Positions 1 to 11,350 are shown, counted from the stretch's first letter. The stretch is 64,000 nucleotides of DNA from Pachyseris speciosa (GCA_016490735.1 JAEMWC010000007.1:1030001-1094000), one strand, 5' to 3'. Made by a program: numbers and translations. Notes: a model not told the origin generated them from the letters alone.

Positions 1-290
1 ATTATGTCGTAACCGGTAACGTTATATCGTAGCCAGATACCATTATGCCGTAACCGGTAACGTTATATCGTAGGCAGATGCCGTTATGTCGTAACCGGTA
101 ACGTTATATCGTAGCCAGATGCCATTATGTTGCACCCGGTGACCTTATATTGTAACCAGCATTGCATTATGTCTAACCGGTACCGTTATATCGTAACCAG
201 ATGCCATTATCCTGCATTATGTTGTACCTGATAATGTTATATCGTAACGAGAATGCTATTATATCGTAACCGGTTATGTTTTGTCGTATC
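1..290 (+). repeat. Minisatellite, ~41-bp unit, left array
   Basis: About seven imperfect copies of a unit built from two half-motifs, ATTATGTCGTAACCGGTAAC and GTTATATCGTAGCCAGATGC. The array is cut by the window edge and decays towards position 290. The same unit appears in reverse orientation at 13,674-13,860. No coding sense is apparent. Confidence 0.85.
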
Positions 291-941
291 TTTCTGTTGT
301 TCGCAGGTGGTGAAATATGGTCAGCGGCAATCCTTTTTGCTCAAAAATGGCGCGAAAAGTCGGTCACGTGACATTGTTTCTATGTGAGAAATGGCATCTT
401 GTCGAAAACGACGGAAACTTTTATATGAAATACGCCTAGACAATTTGAACACATATCCCCAGGAACTAAAACAGCGAAGACAGTCAGCGAAACGGTGGAA
501 ACAACCGGGCATCAGAAAACGTCAGGTAATTTTAAGCTTTAAGTAAGTTACGTTGATGCATATTTTAAACTGTTTACTTCAGCCAGAAGCATATAAATTC
601 TGCTACAGCTTATTGTAGGTTTGTTAGTCCGTGAAAATACGCCAGCTTACTTTTCATCCGAGAGACACCTCACCCAGGGGACTTCCAGGGAAATTTCTCA
701 CGCTTGCTTAACCGATTTTACAATCCCCCTGTTTAGCCCAGGGATCGATCCCGTGGGGAAGGGAAAGTTTTCTCTTATTACACGCCTCGGCGCTACAACA
801 TTTATATTAATAAGTCTCTTTACTCTAATAGAAACGATTTACTTGAAAATTTTCGCAGAACAACTGCCAATGAATATGAGTTACGTCCACTTCCGGTTGC
901 AGTACATTGCACAAAAACGCCCCCCCCCCCCCCCCCTTGTA
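291..941. other. No recognisable gene; 17-bp C run
   Basis: Short open frames only, none with a familiar motif. An uninterrupted run of 17 cytosines at 920-936 lies just before the E-family terminus, and its true length is likely to be uncertain in any assembly. Confidence 0.5.
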
Positions 942-1004
942 GCGGAGCTCCGGCGGCCCGAAGGGCGGTATTGCTCGTGGGCGCGTACGCACGACGACGG
1001 AGTC

Positions 1005-1035
<31 letters not shown>

Positions 1036-1606
1036 CCAACATGGCGGCTATACTCCACCTAGCCCAGCTGGAAGCTACTTTACAGCGTACGTCTTTGATA
1101 CTGGACATCCATCTTATAGCCAATTGACACCTGTCAAAACAAGGTATCCGCTGACCAGTGTCACGTGACCATATCGCGGGCTCAAGTTAAGAGCTCATCG
1201 AGGTCGGCTGTTTTTTTAAGTTGACCGCTGACCAGGTACTTGCTTTCGATTGGATCGCAGGCTCAAGCCAGGTGTGGGACACCCAAACCAAATCGAGGCT
1301 TTTAAATTTTTCGCGCGCTTTCTGCAGCTCGTAATTTCACATTCAGTTTGTTTCTTTATTTTGAGCAAAACAACTTCATCTTCTTCGATCGAAGTTTGTC
1401 TTACGCATTAAAATCAAGAACTTGTCAAAAGATACTCCGGAAGGTGAATTTTCAAGTGATGAAAGGAAGGACGAAAGATTTTTCTCAGGAAAACTTGGAT
1501 CGATTGTGCGGTTGAAAACAGTATAATTCAACGCGTCAAGGGCTTTCACTTCACCGCGGCATCTTGCATCTCACCAACAAAAGTCACTTAACAGTTCACC
1601 GGTATT

Positions 1607-1756
1607 ATGGGAGGAATGAGTAGCTCAAACTCTGTGGAAGAAGCTCTTTCTTTGGACAAACCGTTTGCTATTTTTGCGGATGCTTGTTTTTACTTTACTG
1701 AAGCTTACGTATTTTTAAGTGGTAGAAACCTCTACAACACAGCGCAGGACAGTGAG
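1607..1756 (+). CDS. Conserved 50-codon exon-like ORF in E1
   Basis: An ATG-started frame (begins MGGMSSSNSVEEALSLDKPF, ends NTAQDSE) running straight into a GTAAAT splice-donor-like site. The same 150-bp frame, same length and same donor, occurs in E3 (9418-9567) and E7 (44,823-44,972). The product family is not recognised. It could be a captured exon or part of a decayed element protein. The downstream TTTTGTTCAG near 1813 could be an acceptor, but the following frame is short. Confidence 0.4.
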
Positions 1757-3204
1757 GTAAATTAAATAAATAGAAGCTTAACATTTGGTTTAATCGTTGT
1801 TACTTTTGTTCAGGAAGGAAACTTGTGTTTTTCTCTCGAGTGGATATAACAATCATCTTACTCGTTTTGGACGCAAAGAAGTAGTTGAATTGTTTGTTTG
1901 TTTTGTTACCTTGTTTTCTTTGCAAGCGAACGAGTGTTTTTACTCGGCTTGGCTGACTGTTTTTCGACCTTGGTACCTCAACGGCGTTAAGAAACTTTTG
2001 CCCTTATCTTAATAACACCTAATCACAATGAGTCCTCGTAAAGTTAAGCATTAAAAGCGGAAACTCAAGCTCGAGTAAAAAAAAAGCCGATCAAATGCAC
2101 GTAAATGTGCACGTCTCAAAATCTGAAATAGAGTTGTCAAAATGCTGTCAAAAATGTCAAAGACCAGCGCGCTTCACTCGTCATTTGAAAAACGTTTTAG
2201 AGATCTTCGTCGAATGCGACCTGTAATCAACAATATTAAGTTTAAGTTTTCCGTCTTAATTTGTTTGAACCGGTAAGAATCAGCGTTTGGATGTTAAAAA
2301 CACCGAAATGGGTTGACTGGCTGGGCTGGCTTTGATAATTTTTATAGTGAACGGGTCTGCGAGAGAAATGCTTCTGTGGTTTGGCAAGCGCTTTCTTCAT
2401 TAACTTGATGACGCTTTGCCACTGAGAATCATTAATTGAAGAAGGTTCTTCGGAAGACATGGGAAGTACCAGTAAAACTATCAAAGCTCTTTAGCGTTTT
2501 GTGTCAGCCAAGGAAAGATTTTGTGGGAAATGGCGCTATTATTCAGCTCTGTCGCGTTCCGAGTGATTGCTGCCTCAGTGATTCCTGTTGACTGCTCTAA
2601 ACGATCAGGTGTGGACGTCTTTTCGTCTTTTCTACGGACATTTATGTCAAAATTGCTAAGCAATTTTTGTTACTTGTCTAATTTCTCCACCTTCTCCAAG
2701 AATCTTCGAAGAAATATTATTCGTATTGTGCTTTGTTTTCTTGTAATACTTATGTTTGTTGTTCTGTTGTTTTTGAACCGCGGTCAATTCCTGTTGACTG
2801 CTCTTGACGATCAGTTTTTACCCTTTATTGTCTTTTCTACGGACATTTATGTCAAAATAAATACCGATTTTTCTAGATTAATCAGTACAGGCAATTATTT
2901 TATTACAAGCTAGTCTTGTTTAATTTCTCCACCTTCTCCTTCTTCGAGCAAAACACTCGCATCGTACTTTGTTCGCTTATAGTGTATTTTTGTATCCGCT
3001 TTGAATTCCGTTACGCTTTCATCTGAAAGTAGTTAGGACTCACGAATGTCTGTCTTTTTTTTTTTGCAAACGTTTGCTATCGAAAACTCTTCGTTTTCCC
3101 TGGTGCTGCTCAATTGTTTTGGACACAAATTAAACTGGCCCAAATAAAGCCATGCGACGTTGCTCGGTGAGAGTGTGCACGGTCCGGATTCTAAGCTTGG
3201 CCTG

Positions 3205-3317
3205 GCTTTTATAATCGCTACATACCAGACTGGAATGGTGTTCCATCGAACATCATGTATGCACCTTCTTTAAGCAGTTTTAAGTCCTATCTATTACATT
3301 ATTTGTGTCAATTTTAA
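3205..3317 (+). pseudogene. Non-LTR reverse transcriptase C-terminal scrap (in E1)
   Basis: The frame reads through NRYIPDWNGVPSNI and PSLSSFKSYL to a stop. This is the usual end of CR1/jockey-type retrotransposon polymerases, where an aromatic-RDWN motif is followed by a short SFK helix. Homologous scraps sit at the same place in E3 (11,044-11,164) and E7 (42,984-43,100), so it is a fixed part of the long form's second module. It has no catalytic residues. Confidence 0.55.
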
Positions 3318-3661
3318 ATCAGATGTAGCTTGTGAGTGACAAGTATGTAATTTAATTGGGTTAGCTTTGGACTGTATTTCAATTTTACTTCTTTATTTTT
3401 AGTGTCAACCTCAAAGCAGGGGTGACTTGTAAGAGACAAGTATGCGATTTAATTTGATTAGGTTAGCTTTGGGCCACGTTTAAATTTCACCTCTTAGTTT
3501 TTAGAATTTGTAATTCAGTAATAGCCCACTTTCTTTTTTTATCAACTTAGATGTATTCGCATGAAAAGGAATTATTAAACTTAAAATTAAACTTAAAGTA
3601 AGCTCTTTCTCATCAATGCACTTCCTTCTCCTGCATGCAGTCGTCTTTCAATAAATTTTAT

Positions 3662-3850
3662 TCATAGCTGGTCACACCAATCTTGTGGGATGTTTGAATG
3701 ACATTTGGCATTAATGTTTAATGGGATTTTTGATGTTTGATGAAGTATGTTGTGCAATTTCAAATGTACATGGAGGAATGTTAGACTAGTCCTTACCTTT
3801 CTTGCAAAATAGAAAATCAAGTTAAGTTGGCTAACACGGATTTCCAGCAC
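3662..3850 (-). other. Conserved 62-codon antisense ORF (E1 copy)
   Basis: The frame starts MLEIRVSQLNLIFYFARK, followed by GTAAGG (a good donor), then continues to IPQDWCDQL and a stop. The same frame with the same stop is present at 11,995-12,183, 42,012-42,200 and 53,545-53,733. The product is not recognised. If the donor is real, only the first ~18 residues are exon. Confidence 0.35.
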
Positions 3851-4432
3851 TTTTGCTTTGGTGAATCATTACTTTAAATCCTCATACTACATTGTTAATT
3901 ACCTTGATAGTGATATCAACCCGAATGCCCAATATTTTATTATCAAGTTGCTTAGTCTTGCACTTGGCTGGCCAGAAGAGCAGCTGGATTTCTTTTTGAA
4001 AACACTGTAGGTGCATTGATTGATGAGCTTAATGTCAGCAAGAAGATTTTTTGGATAGTAAAATCAAGAAGTAACTGATCAAAAGAAATATCTTGGTCTT
4101 AATGGATATCATCTAAATATTTTTATTGATTTCCATGTATCTTTCTTTCATAATTTTTTTGAGGCATACATATATCCAGAGGATACACAATTTCTGATTC
4201 CCAACTGTCTCATTGGAGGCTTTGGATAACTGAAATTGCATTCATTATGAAGTGATGATCTGAATCACTATATATCTGATATCGGATACTGATTCAAAAT
4301 AGCATTCAGCAGGCTTCTCCACCAATTTCTAGTGGCTCTAAACCATAACTAAGTAGCCTACAGTTGAACGGGGAAACAGACCTGTCCTTTGGTATTGCTC
4401 TTAGATGTTAAGAAATTTTTTGCTTTAAAAAT

Positions 4433-4630
4433 TCATAGATGCAAACTAGCGTTTGAAGGTTCTTTTTTACACAAAGAGTTAAAGATAATTTTTAAAAAAC
4501 CTACCTCAATACTTTTATTTTGATTTTTAACATCTCCAAACTCAATTTGCAAAGGAATTTTTATTACCTTACTCAATAAACCGCTTGTTTTTAGGGGGTG
4601 GGGGGGAGGGGGGTGGAGGTCGAAATCCAT
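4433..4630 (-). other. Antisense ORF with splice-donor-like end (E1 copy)
   Basis: The part shared with E3 (12,821-13,039, minus) is IKIPLQIEFGDVK followed by NKSIE, immediately before GTAGGT. Shared sense and a shared donor in two copies suggest the remains of an exon on the strand opposite to the conserved ORF at 1607. The N-terminal proline run comes from the G-rich stretch and is probably not coding. Confidence 0.3.
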
Positions 4631-4883
4631 AAAAGGGGATTCATATCTGCTAGCAGTTCTGGACTAGGGGGTCCAAATCTGATCCTCAAGCAGATCTGGA
4701 CTGGAGGGTCCAAATCCACTGTACCACTGGCTCATATCACCTTTCCATACTATTTTTTACAGCATTGGGTCTGTAGCTTGAGTGAGGTCAGATGGGTGAT
4801 ATGACAGGCAAACTATATGTAAATGCCAGTAGAAAAAGAATGCTTTTGGAGCTTCGCTTTTAGGCTTGGCTAAATATATATAT

Positions 4884-5950
4884 TATGGGCTATATAGGTA
4901 TGTGCGGCCCCAAAGGGTACGGTTTTTAGCCATTTTGGGCTGAAATAGGTTATCAATTTTGACCATTTTGGTCTGAAATAGGGTATGGTTTGAGCACTCC
5001 AGTCTTTAATTTGATATGTTTTTTAGATGAAGCTACTTCTTCATCTTTAGCCGATAAGACCATCAACAAAATCCCTTCTTTTTTTATCTTTTGATTATGT
5101 TTACGATAACTGTGTACGTGAAATAGATCTGAAATAGGGTATCAAATTTTTGATACTAGTGTCCACTGTTAAGTTGTTAGGTCTAAATATATCATCTGAC
5201 CTCCGGTGGAACTGTCATGTTGCAGAAATAAGTAAAAACGTAGCGAGCCGGTTATATTTTCTTAAACAACTGAAGCGAGCGAATATTCCCGTCAAAGATT
5301 TGCTAATCTTTTATTTGACCAGTATACGCCCAGTAATGGAATACGCATGCCCGGTGTTTCACAACGCGCTTCCCGCATATTTATCCGCTGAGCTAGAACA
5401 GCTACAGAAGCGCGCTTTGCGAATTATTTTTCCGTTTGTTCCATATAGCGACGCATTACATCAAGCCAACTTGGAGACGCTCTCTCAACCTAGGCAGTCT
5501 ATCACAACTAAGCTTTTCGATTCCATCACTTGTAACCCAAACCATAAATTGCATGAGCTCTTGCCACCTCATAACATTTGTGAATACAATTTAAGACGAA
5601 AGAGGAATTTTAATGCCCCCCTGGCTAAGACGAAGAGACTTATGAACACTTATATATAGCAACTGTGATTAAATTTTTAGGTATACGTATAGGTGTATAT
5701 AGGGATATCTGTATATTTTCTTATATTTCTCTTACTTTTTATTATATTTTATTATTGTAACGATTAATCTAATTCAGCCTTTGGCTGCGATTTTAATCTG
5801 AATAAACTATCTATCTATCTATCTATCTGATCAGGTCTGAAATAGGGTTGGGAAAATCGCAGATTTTGGTCTGAAATAGGCTAAGGGTTTCAGGAAGCGG
5901 GCCGCACACCCCCACCCAATTTTTCTGGGAGTACCCCCGGGAAAACGCCT
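4884..5950 (+). repeat. Dispersed repeat with TCTGAAATAGGGTA motifs, split by a retrotransposon
   Basis: Interspersed copies of a TTTGGTCTGAAATAGGGTA-like motif, with a GC-rich end near 5905-5950 (CGGGCCGCACACCCCC). A second copy lies reversed at 50,990-51,410 and is uninterrupted, showing that 5155-5827 is an insertion. Some 9- to 20-bp motifs recur four or five times inside one copy. No protein is recognised. Confidence 0.75.
5155..5827 (+). mobile_element. 5'-truncated CR1-like non-LTR retrotransposon
   Basis: Open frame to 5659 (169 codons as delimited) encodes the C-terminal part of a reverse transcriptase: VKLLGLNISSDLRW, then LTSIRPVMEYACPVFH and ELEQLQKRALRIIF, all typical of the thumb and post-palm region of CR1/L2-like polymerases. 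Palm motifs are missing because of 5' truncation. The 3' UTR ends in AATAAAC then (TATC)n. TGAT at 5151-5154 and 5828-5831 is the probable target duplication, and the intact target is preserved in the related repeat near 51,135. The frame has no internal stop, so insertion may be fairly recent. Confidence 0.85.
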
Positions 5951-6035
5951 TTGCTTAAGCTCCCTGGACAAGTAGTCTCAAACGCACAAAACTTGTTTAT
6001 TTTACTTTCACCTTTATAAGCTTTGAGTGTAAAAT

Positions 6036-6263
6036 ATGGAATGTCAGTATCAATCACCTCTTGAGCTTGTTACTGAAAACGTTAGAGCCGTGTTAAATGA
6101 CGTGATAAATAGGTTAGAAAGTATGGATTACAGCAGCAACATCGACTATGCAAAGATACAAAATCGACTGGATTTGTACTCTGTTGTTGAAGCGTGGGGG
6201 TACTTTAGAAGATTCAGTTCTCATACATTTACGAGAAGCAGCAAGGATGCTATCTATAATTGA
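6036..6263 (+). CDS. Unrecognised 75-codon ORF abutting E2
   Basis: Starts MECQYQSPLELVTENVRAVL and ends a few bases before the TA at the tip of E2, so its natural end may have been lost to the insertion. The segment NRLESMDYSSNIDYAKIQ has a faint look of the tail of casein-kinase-1-like domains (aspartate-tyrosine then a short helix), but that is weak. It could be a truncated gene piece or a chance frame. Confidence 0.25.
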   Translation: MECQYQSPLELVTENVRAVLNDVINRLESMDYSSNIDYAKIQNRLDLYSVVEAWGYFRRFSSHTFTRSSKDAIYN

Positions 6264-6265
6264 TA

Positions 6266-8209
6266 GCGGAGCTCCGGCGGCCCGCAGGGCCGCCAAGCGG
6301 AGCACCATACCTATAGAAACCCGTTAACTGCTTTTCTCATGGTAAAAATGGCTAGCGGTATTGCTCGTGGGCGCGTACGCACGACGACGACGACGACGAC
6401 GACGGAGTCGCCCAATAATTAATAATATCCTAATATATAGATTTAGCCAAGCCTAAAAGCGGAGCTCCACGATTTTTTTTTTTTTACTGGTATTGAAGAA
6501 CACCGCACGGCTTTCCTTGCGCCAATATTTTATGTTTAGAGCAGACAACGGGAATTGACCGCGGTTCAAAAACATCAAAACATTACGAGAAAACAATACA
6601 GTCGACACGTGTGTTTGTTCAAAAACAAATTTAGCAATCAAAGAATGATCAAATATTTTCATCCAGCATCGTTGGACGAGCATGTTTGACGGTTTAGCCA
6701 CCTCTCACAATAGTGCATTAAATGGCTTTCCATGTTTGATCGAAATCAAACATGTTCATCCAAAATTTCGCATTACGAACAAATGTTTGATCGTTTAGCC
6801 ACCCCAACAAACAAATCGTGCACAAACGGTAAAAAGCAACCAAATGAGCCACGTAACGTCGAAATTTTCAGCAATAATACGCAAAAATCATTTATTTTGG
6901 ACTCACTTGGTCCCGTGTTTGGTCAAACATTGTTTTGCGTTTAGCCACCAAACGTTATGCTTGACAACACGATAATGGAAGAAAATGTTTGATCTTTTAG
7001 CCGGGACTTAACAAACATATTTCATAGTACGTTAAGTTTAGACATAGCTTAAATGTCGTAGAAAAGAGAAAAAGGAAAACAATCCTGATAGTTTGGATAG
7101 GTAATCGCATGGGGCCGAGCAAATATCACTTGTGCCAGTTTTCAGAAAGTTGCTGAAATTGCCCTCATCGCGCAAAACATAAGTGATACTAATCCTTAAT
7201 TTTACGAGGATTCATTGCGATTACGTGTTAATAACATAAGGGCAAACGTTTCTTTCAGTTTTTAACACTGCAGAAACACAGACGCCGAAAAACATGTGCA
7301 GTCAGCCAAGCGGAGGAAAACACTCGTTCGCTTGTAAAACAACAAACAAACAATTCAACTAGCTACTTCTTTGTGTCCAAAACGAGTAGACTGTTATTTA
7401 TATCCATTCGAGACAGAAATACAAGTTTCCTTCCTGAACAAAATTAACAACGATTAAACCAAATGCTAAGCTTCAATTTATTTAAGTTACCTGTGTTGTC
7501 GAGGTTTCTACCACTTGAAAATACGCATCGATCCACTATAGTAAAAACACGCATCTACAAAAATAGCAAACGGTTTGTTCAAAGAAAGAACTTCTTCCAC
7601 CAAGTGTGAGCTACTCGTTCCTCCCATTAATGCCGGTGAGTTGTTAAGAACTTTCTTGGTGAGCTGCAAGACGTCGCGGTAAAGTGAACAAGCCCTGAAG
7701 CATTAAGTGGATCCAAAAATTGAGGAATTTCCTGCGAACAACCTTTTGCTCTTCCATTTTCCAGTTGAAAATTCACCTTCCGGAGTATCTTTTAAGTAGT
7801 TCTTGATTTTTATGCCCTTTATGTGAATTAAGAGACAGAAACTGAACTTCGAAGATGATGTTGTTTTGCTCAAAATGAAGACACCATCTGAATGTGAAAT
7901 CTCGAGCCGCAGAAAGCGCGCGAAAAATTAAGCCTCGTTGTGGCTTGGGTGTCTCGTTTTGGTTAAATTAACTTGACTTGAGCCTGCGATCCAATTGAAA
8001 ACCATTACCTGATCAGCGGTCAACTTCAAAAAAACAGCGGACCTCGATGAGCTCTAACTTGAGCCCGCGATATGGTCAGGTGATACTGGTCAGCGGAAAC
8101 CTTGTTTTGACAGGTGTCAATTAGCCATGACACGGATGCCCTATATCAAAGATGTACGCTGTAAACTAGGTGATCAGCTGGAGTATGGCCGCCATGTTGG
8201 ATTATTATG

Positions 8210-8240
<31 letters not shown>

Positions 8241-8355
8241 GACTCCGTCGTCGTCGTCGTGCGTACGCGCCCACGAGCAATACCGCTAGCCATTTTTACC
8301 ACGAGAAAAGCAGTTGACGGGTTTCTATAAGTATTGTGCTCCGCCGGAGCTCCGC
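6266..8355 (-). mobile_element. E-family element, complete short form, copy E2
   Basis: Complete copy with two long inverted ends: 6266-6434, and ~8212-8355 reversed. Both contain CCTATAGAAACCC, TGGTAAAAATGGCTAGCGG, GGGCGCGTACGCACGACGACG and CCCAATAATTAATAATATCC. TA flanks each tip (6264-6265 and 8356-8357), consistent with a TA target duplication. The left end additionally holds a GC hairpin (GGCGGCCC/GGGCCGCC). The interior has a decayed version of the conserved ORF near 7500-7630 and a nested short TIR element (6645-7011). No transposase was recognised, so it was probably mobilised in trans. Confidence 0.85.
6645..7011 (-). mobile_element. Nested short TIR element, GATCAAACATTTTCATCCAAC family
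   Basis: The ends match copies at 26,702-27,040 (inside E4) and 27,709-28,063 (free-standing). Repeated interior motifs GTTTGATCGTTTAGCCACC and AACGTTATG-TTTGACAA are shared by all three. The free copy has inverted ends of ~45 bp. Termini begin near TTAA followed by GCCACGGCTA-like sequence, which would fit TTAA-targeting elements, though the target duplication here is decayed. Confidence 0.65.
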
Positions 8356-8360
8356 TAATA

Positions 8361-8370
<10 letters not shown>

Positions 8371-8406
<36 letters not shown>

Positions 8407-8466
8407 CGCGAGTAATTTCAAAATCAGACGAGCGCGAAGCGCGAGGCTGATTTGAAAATACGAGCG

Positions 8467-8498
<32 letters not shown>
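8371..8498. mobile_element. Palindromic foldback element, ~130 bp
   Basis: Near-perfect inverted arms: GTACAATTCAGGGAGTAATC at 8391 and its reverse complement ending near 8487. Outer ends are TTGGACC and GGTCCAA. The centre is a GCGCG-rich loop (GAGCGCGAAGCGCGAGG). It can form a long hairpin or cruciform. No ORF. Confidence 0.75.
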
Positions 8499-8501
<3 letters not shown>

Positions 8502-8504
8502 CTA

Positions 8505-8846
8505 CTAATCGTATCTATAACAAATTTCGAGGTCCAATAACCAATTAATCGTATCTATAACAAATTTCGGAATTAAAAATTTCTTTTGGGAAGGTCTTTT
8601 GAGCGAAAACGTCTTTAGCGCTTTCCATCTGTTTTGAAAACTGCAGGAAACGTTTGCAATGAAGCCATTAAAGCGCGCGTAATTGACGTGAAAATCACGC
8701 GGGTATCAAATTACAGGTATCCAATTACAAAAAGTTCAAATTGGATACCTGTAATTGGACACCCACGTGATCGCGCGCCGATTACGTGACAAATAGGCGC
8801 GCGGAGAACCAATCACGATCGAGAATTTTGTTATAGATACGATTAT
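8505..8846. mobile_element. Short TIR element, ATCGTATCTATAACAAATTTC ends
   Basis: The inverted ends are TAATCGTATCTATAACAAAT (8505, with a second copy at 8540) and TTTTGTTATAGATACGATTA (ending 8846). The doubled left end suggests either a local duplication or one copy inserted next to another. The interior is GC-rich with paired AATTGGATACC motifs. It sits exactly where the missing left TIR of E3 would be. Confidence 0.65.
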
Positions 8847-8988
8847 AATCATAATAATCCAATATGGCGGCCATATTCCACCTGGCCCAGCTGACCAGCT
8901 AGTTTACAGCGTAAGTCTTTGATACTGGACATCCATCTTATAGCCAATTGACACCTGTCTAAACAAGGTATCTGCTGACCAGTGTCAC

Positions 8989-9576
8989 GTGACCATATCG
9001 CGGGCTCAAGTTAAGATGTCATCGAGGTCAGCTGTTTTTTTGAAGTTGACCGCTGACCAAGTACTTGCTTTCGATTGGATCGCAGGCTCAAGCCAGGTGT
9101 GGGACATCCAAACCAAATCAAGGCTTTTAATTTTTCGCGCGCTCTCTGCGGCTCGTAATTTTACGTTCAGTTGGTTTTCTTCGATCGAAGTTTGTCTTTC
9201 GCGTAAAAACATAAAAATCAAGAACTTGTCAAAAGATACTCCGGAAGGTGAATTTTCAAGTGATGAAAGGAAGGACGAAAGGTTTTTCTCAGGAAAAGCT
9301 TCAAACTTGGATCGATTGTGGGGTTCAAAAGAGTATAATTCAACGCTTCAAGGGCTTTCACTTCACCGCGGCATCTTGCATCTCACCAAGAAAGGTCACT
9401 TAACAGTTCCGGTATTAATGGGAGGAATGAGTAGTTCAAACTCTGTGGAAGAAGCTCTTTCTTTGGACAAACCGTTTCTTATTTTTGCGGATGCTTGTTT
9501 GTACTTTACTGAAGCTTACATATTTTCAAGTGGTAGAAACCTCTACAACACAGCGCAGGACAGTGAGGTAAATTAA
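8989..9576 (+). CDS. Longest open version of the E-family ORF (195 codons)
   Basis: In other E copies this region is broken by stops, but here it is open from the TGACCATATCGCGGG region to a stop just after NTAQDSEVN. Residues ~146-195 equal the 50-codon conserved segment (MGGMSSSNSVEEALSLDKPF onwards), which ends at a GTAAAT donor. Residues 80-100 are acidic and serine-rich (SKDTPEGEFSSDERKDERFF). No signal peptide, membrane segment or known domain is apparent. It may be an element-encoded exon or a long chance frame; only the last 50 codons are supported by comparison. Confidence 0.35.
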   Translation: MTISRAQVKMSSRSAVFLKLTADQVLAFDWIAGSSQVWDIQTKSRLLIFRALSAARNFTFSWFSSIEVCLSRKNIKIKNLSKDTPEGEFSSDERKDERFFSGKASNLDRLWGSKEYNSTLQGLSLHRGILHLTKKGHLTVPVLMGGMSSSNSVEEALSLDKPFLIFADACLYFTEAYIFSSGRNLYNTAQDSEVN

Positions 9577-11043
9577 ATGAATAGAAGCTTAACATTTGGT
9601 TTAATCGTTGTTACTTTTCTTCAGGAATGAAACTTGTGTTTTTCTCTCGAATGCATATAACTAACAATCATCTGTACTCGTTTTGGACGCAAAGAAGTAG
9701 TTGAATATTTTTTTTTTTGTTACCTTGTTTTCTTTGCAAGCGAACGAGTGTTTTTACTCGGCTTGGCTGACTGTTTTTCGACCTTGGTACCTCAACAACG
9801 TTATGAAACTTTTGCCCTTATCTTAATAACACGTAATCACAATGAGCCCTCGTAAAATTAAGCATTAAAGGCGGAAACTCAAGCTCGAGTAAAAAAAAAC
9901 CGATCAAATGCATGTGCATGTGCACGTCTCAAAATCTGACATAAAGTTGTCAAAATGCTGTCAAAAATGTCAAAGACCAGCGCGCTTCACTCGTCATTTG
10001 AAATATTCGTCGAAAGCGGCCTGTAAACAACAATATTAAGTTTCGCCGTCTATGAACATGTCGTCTTAATTTGTTTGAACCGGTAAGAATCAGCGTTTGG
10101 ATGTTAAACACCGAAATGGGTTGACTGGCTGGGCTGGCTTTGATAAATTTTATTGTGGACGGGTCTGCGAGAGAAATGCTGGTGTGGTTTGGTAAGCGCT
10201 TTCTTCGTTAACTGGATGACGCTTTGCCACTGAGGATCATTAATTGAAGAAGGTTTTTCGGAAGACATGGGAAGTACCAGTAAAACTATCAAAGCTCTTT
10301 AGCGTTTTGTGTCAGCCAAGGAAAGATTTTGTGGGAAATGGCGCTATTATTCAGCTCTGTTGCGTTCCGAGTGATTCCTGTTGACTGCTCTAAACGATCA
10401 GGTGTGGACCTCATTTTTGTCTTTTCTACGGACATTTATGTCAAAATTGCTAAGCAATTTTTGTTACTTGTCTAATTTCTCCACCTTCTCCAAGAATCTT
10501 CGAAGAAATGTTATTCGTATTGTGCTTTGTTTTCTTGTAATACTTATGTTTGTTGTTCTGTTTTTTTTTTTTTTTTTGAACCGCGGTCAATTCCTGTTGA
10601 CTGCTCTTAACGATCAGTTTTTACCCTTTATTGTCTTTTCTACGGACATTTATGTCAAAATAAATACCGATTTTTCTAGATTAATCAGTACAAGCTATTT
10701 TATGTACAAGCTAGTCTTGTTTAATTTCTCCACCTTCTCCTTCTTCGAGCAAAACACTCGCATCGTACTTTGTTCGCTTGTAGTGTTTTTTTTTTTTTTT
10801 ATCCGCTTTGAATTCCGTTACGCTTTCATCTAAAAGTAGTTAGGACTCACGAATGTCTGTCTTTTTTTTTTTTTTTTTTGCAAACGTTTACTATCGAAAA
10901 CTCTTCGTTTTCCCTGCTGCTGCTCAATTGTTTTGAACACAAATTAAACTGGCCCAAATAAAGCCATGCCAAGTTGCTCGTGAGAGTGTGCAGCTCCGAT
11001 TCTAGGCTTGGCCTGGCTAAAATATATACATATATATGGCCTT

Positions 11044-11164
11044 CAGCTTTTCTTTTTATAATCGCTACATACCAGACTGGAATGGTGTTCCATCGAACAT
11101 CATGCATGCACCTTCTTTAAGCAGTTTTAAGTCCTATCTATTACATTATTTGTGTCAATTTTAA
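11044..11164 (+). pseudogene. Non-LTR reverse transcriptase C-terminal scrap (in E3)
   Basis: Same scrap as in E1: FSFYNRYIPDWNGV then PSLSSFKSYL and a stop. It follows the embedded short-form terminus directly, so it marks the start of the second module of the long form. The first element to carry it was probably a CR1-like retrotransposon 3' end. Confidence 0.55.
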
Positions 11165-11350
11165 ATCAGATGTCGCTTGTGAGTGACAAGTATGTAATTT
11201 AATTAGGTTAGCTTTGGATTGTATTTCAATTTTACTTCTTTATTTTTAGTGTCAATCTCAAAGCAGGGGTGACTTGTATGAGACAAGTATTCGATTTAAT
11301 TTGATTAGGTTAGCTTTGGGCCACATTTAAAATGTCATCTCTTAGTTTTT

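Larger units (their letters stand above)
942..4882 (+). mobile_element. E-family element, long form, copy E1
   Basis: Starts with GCGGAGCTCC right after a TA and ends with the family's 3' terminal motif (GGAGCTTCGC then TTTTAGGCTTGGCTAAATAT). The left TIR lacks ~70 bp compared with other copies: it jumps from the GC-rich tip straight to GGTATTGCTCG. The right TIR is absent. Internal order: a conserved exon-like ORF (1607-1756), antisense ORF at 2242-2484, embedded short-form terminus near 3177-3206, a retrotransposon C-terminal scrap (3205-3317), antisense ORF 3662-3850 and a G-rich stretch near 4595. Compared with E3, E7 and E8 it has lost most of the nested short TIR element that begins CAGTAATAGCCCA. 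No transposase was recognised, so it is probably non-autonomous. Confidence 0.8.

Noticed and set aside
621..1013. 130-codon ORF crossing the C run and E1 tip
   Set aside because: Spans a homopolymer and an element border, with no motif or conservation.
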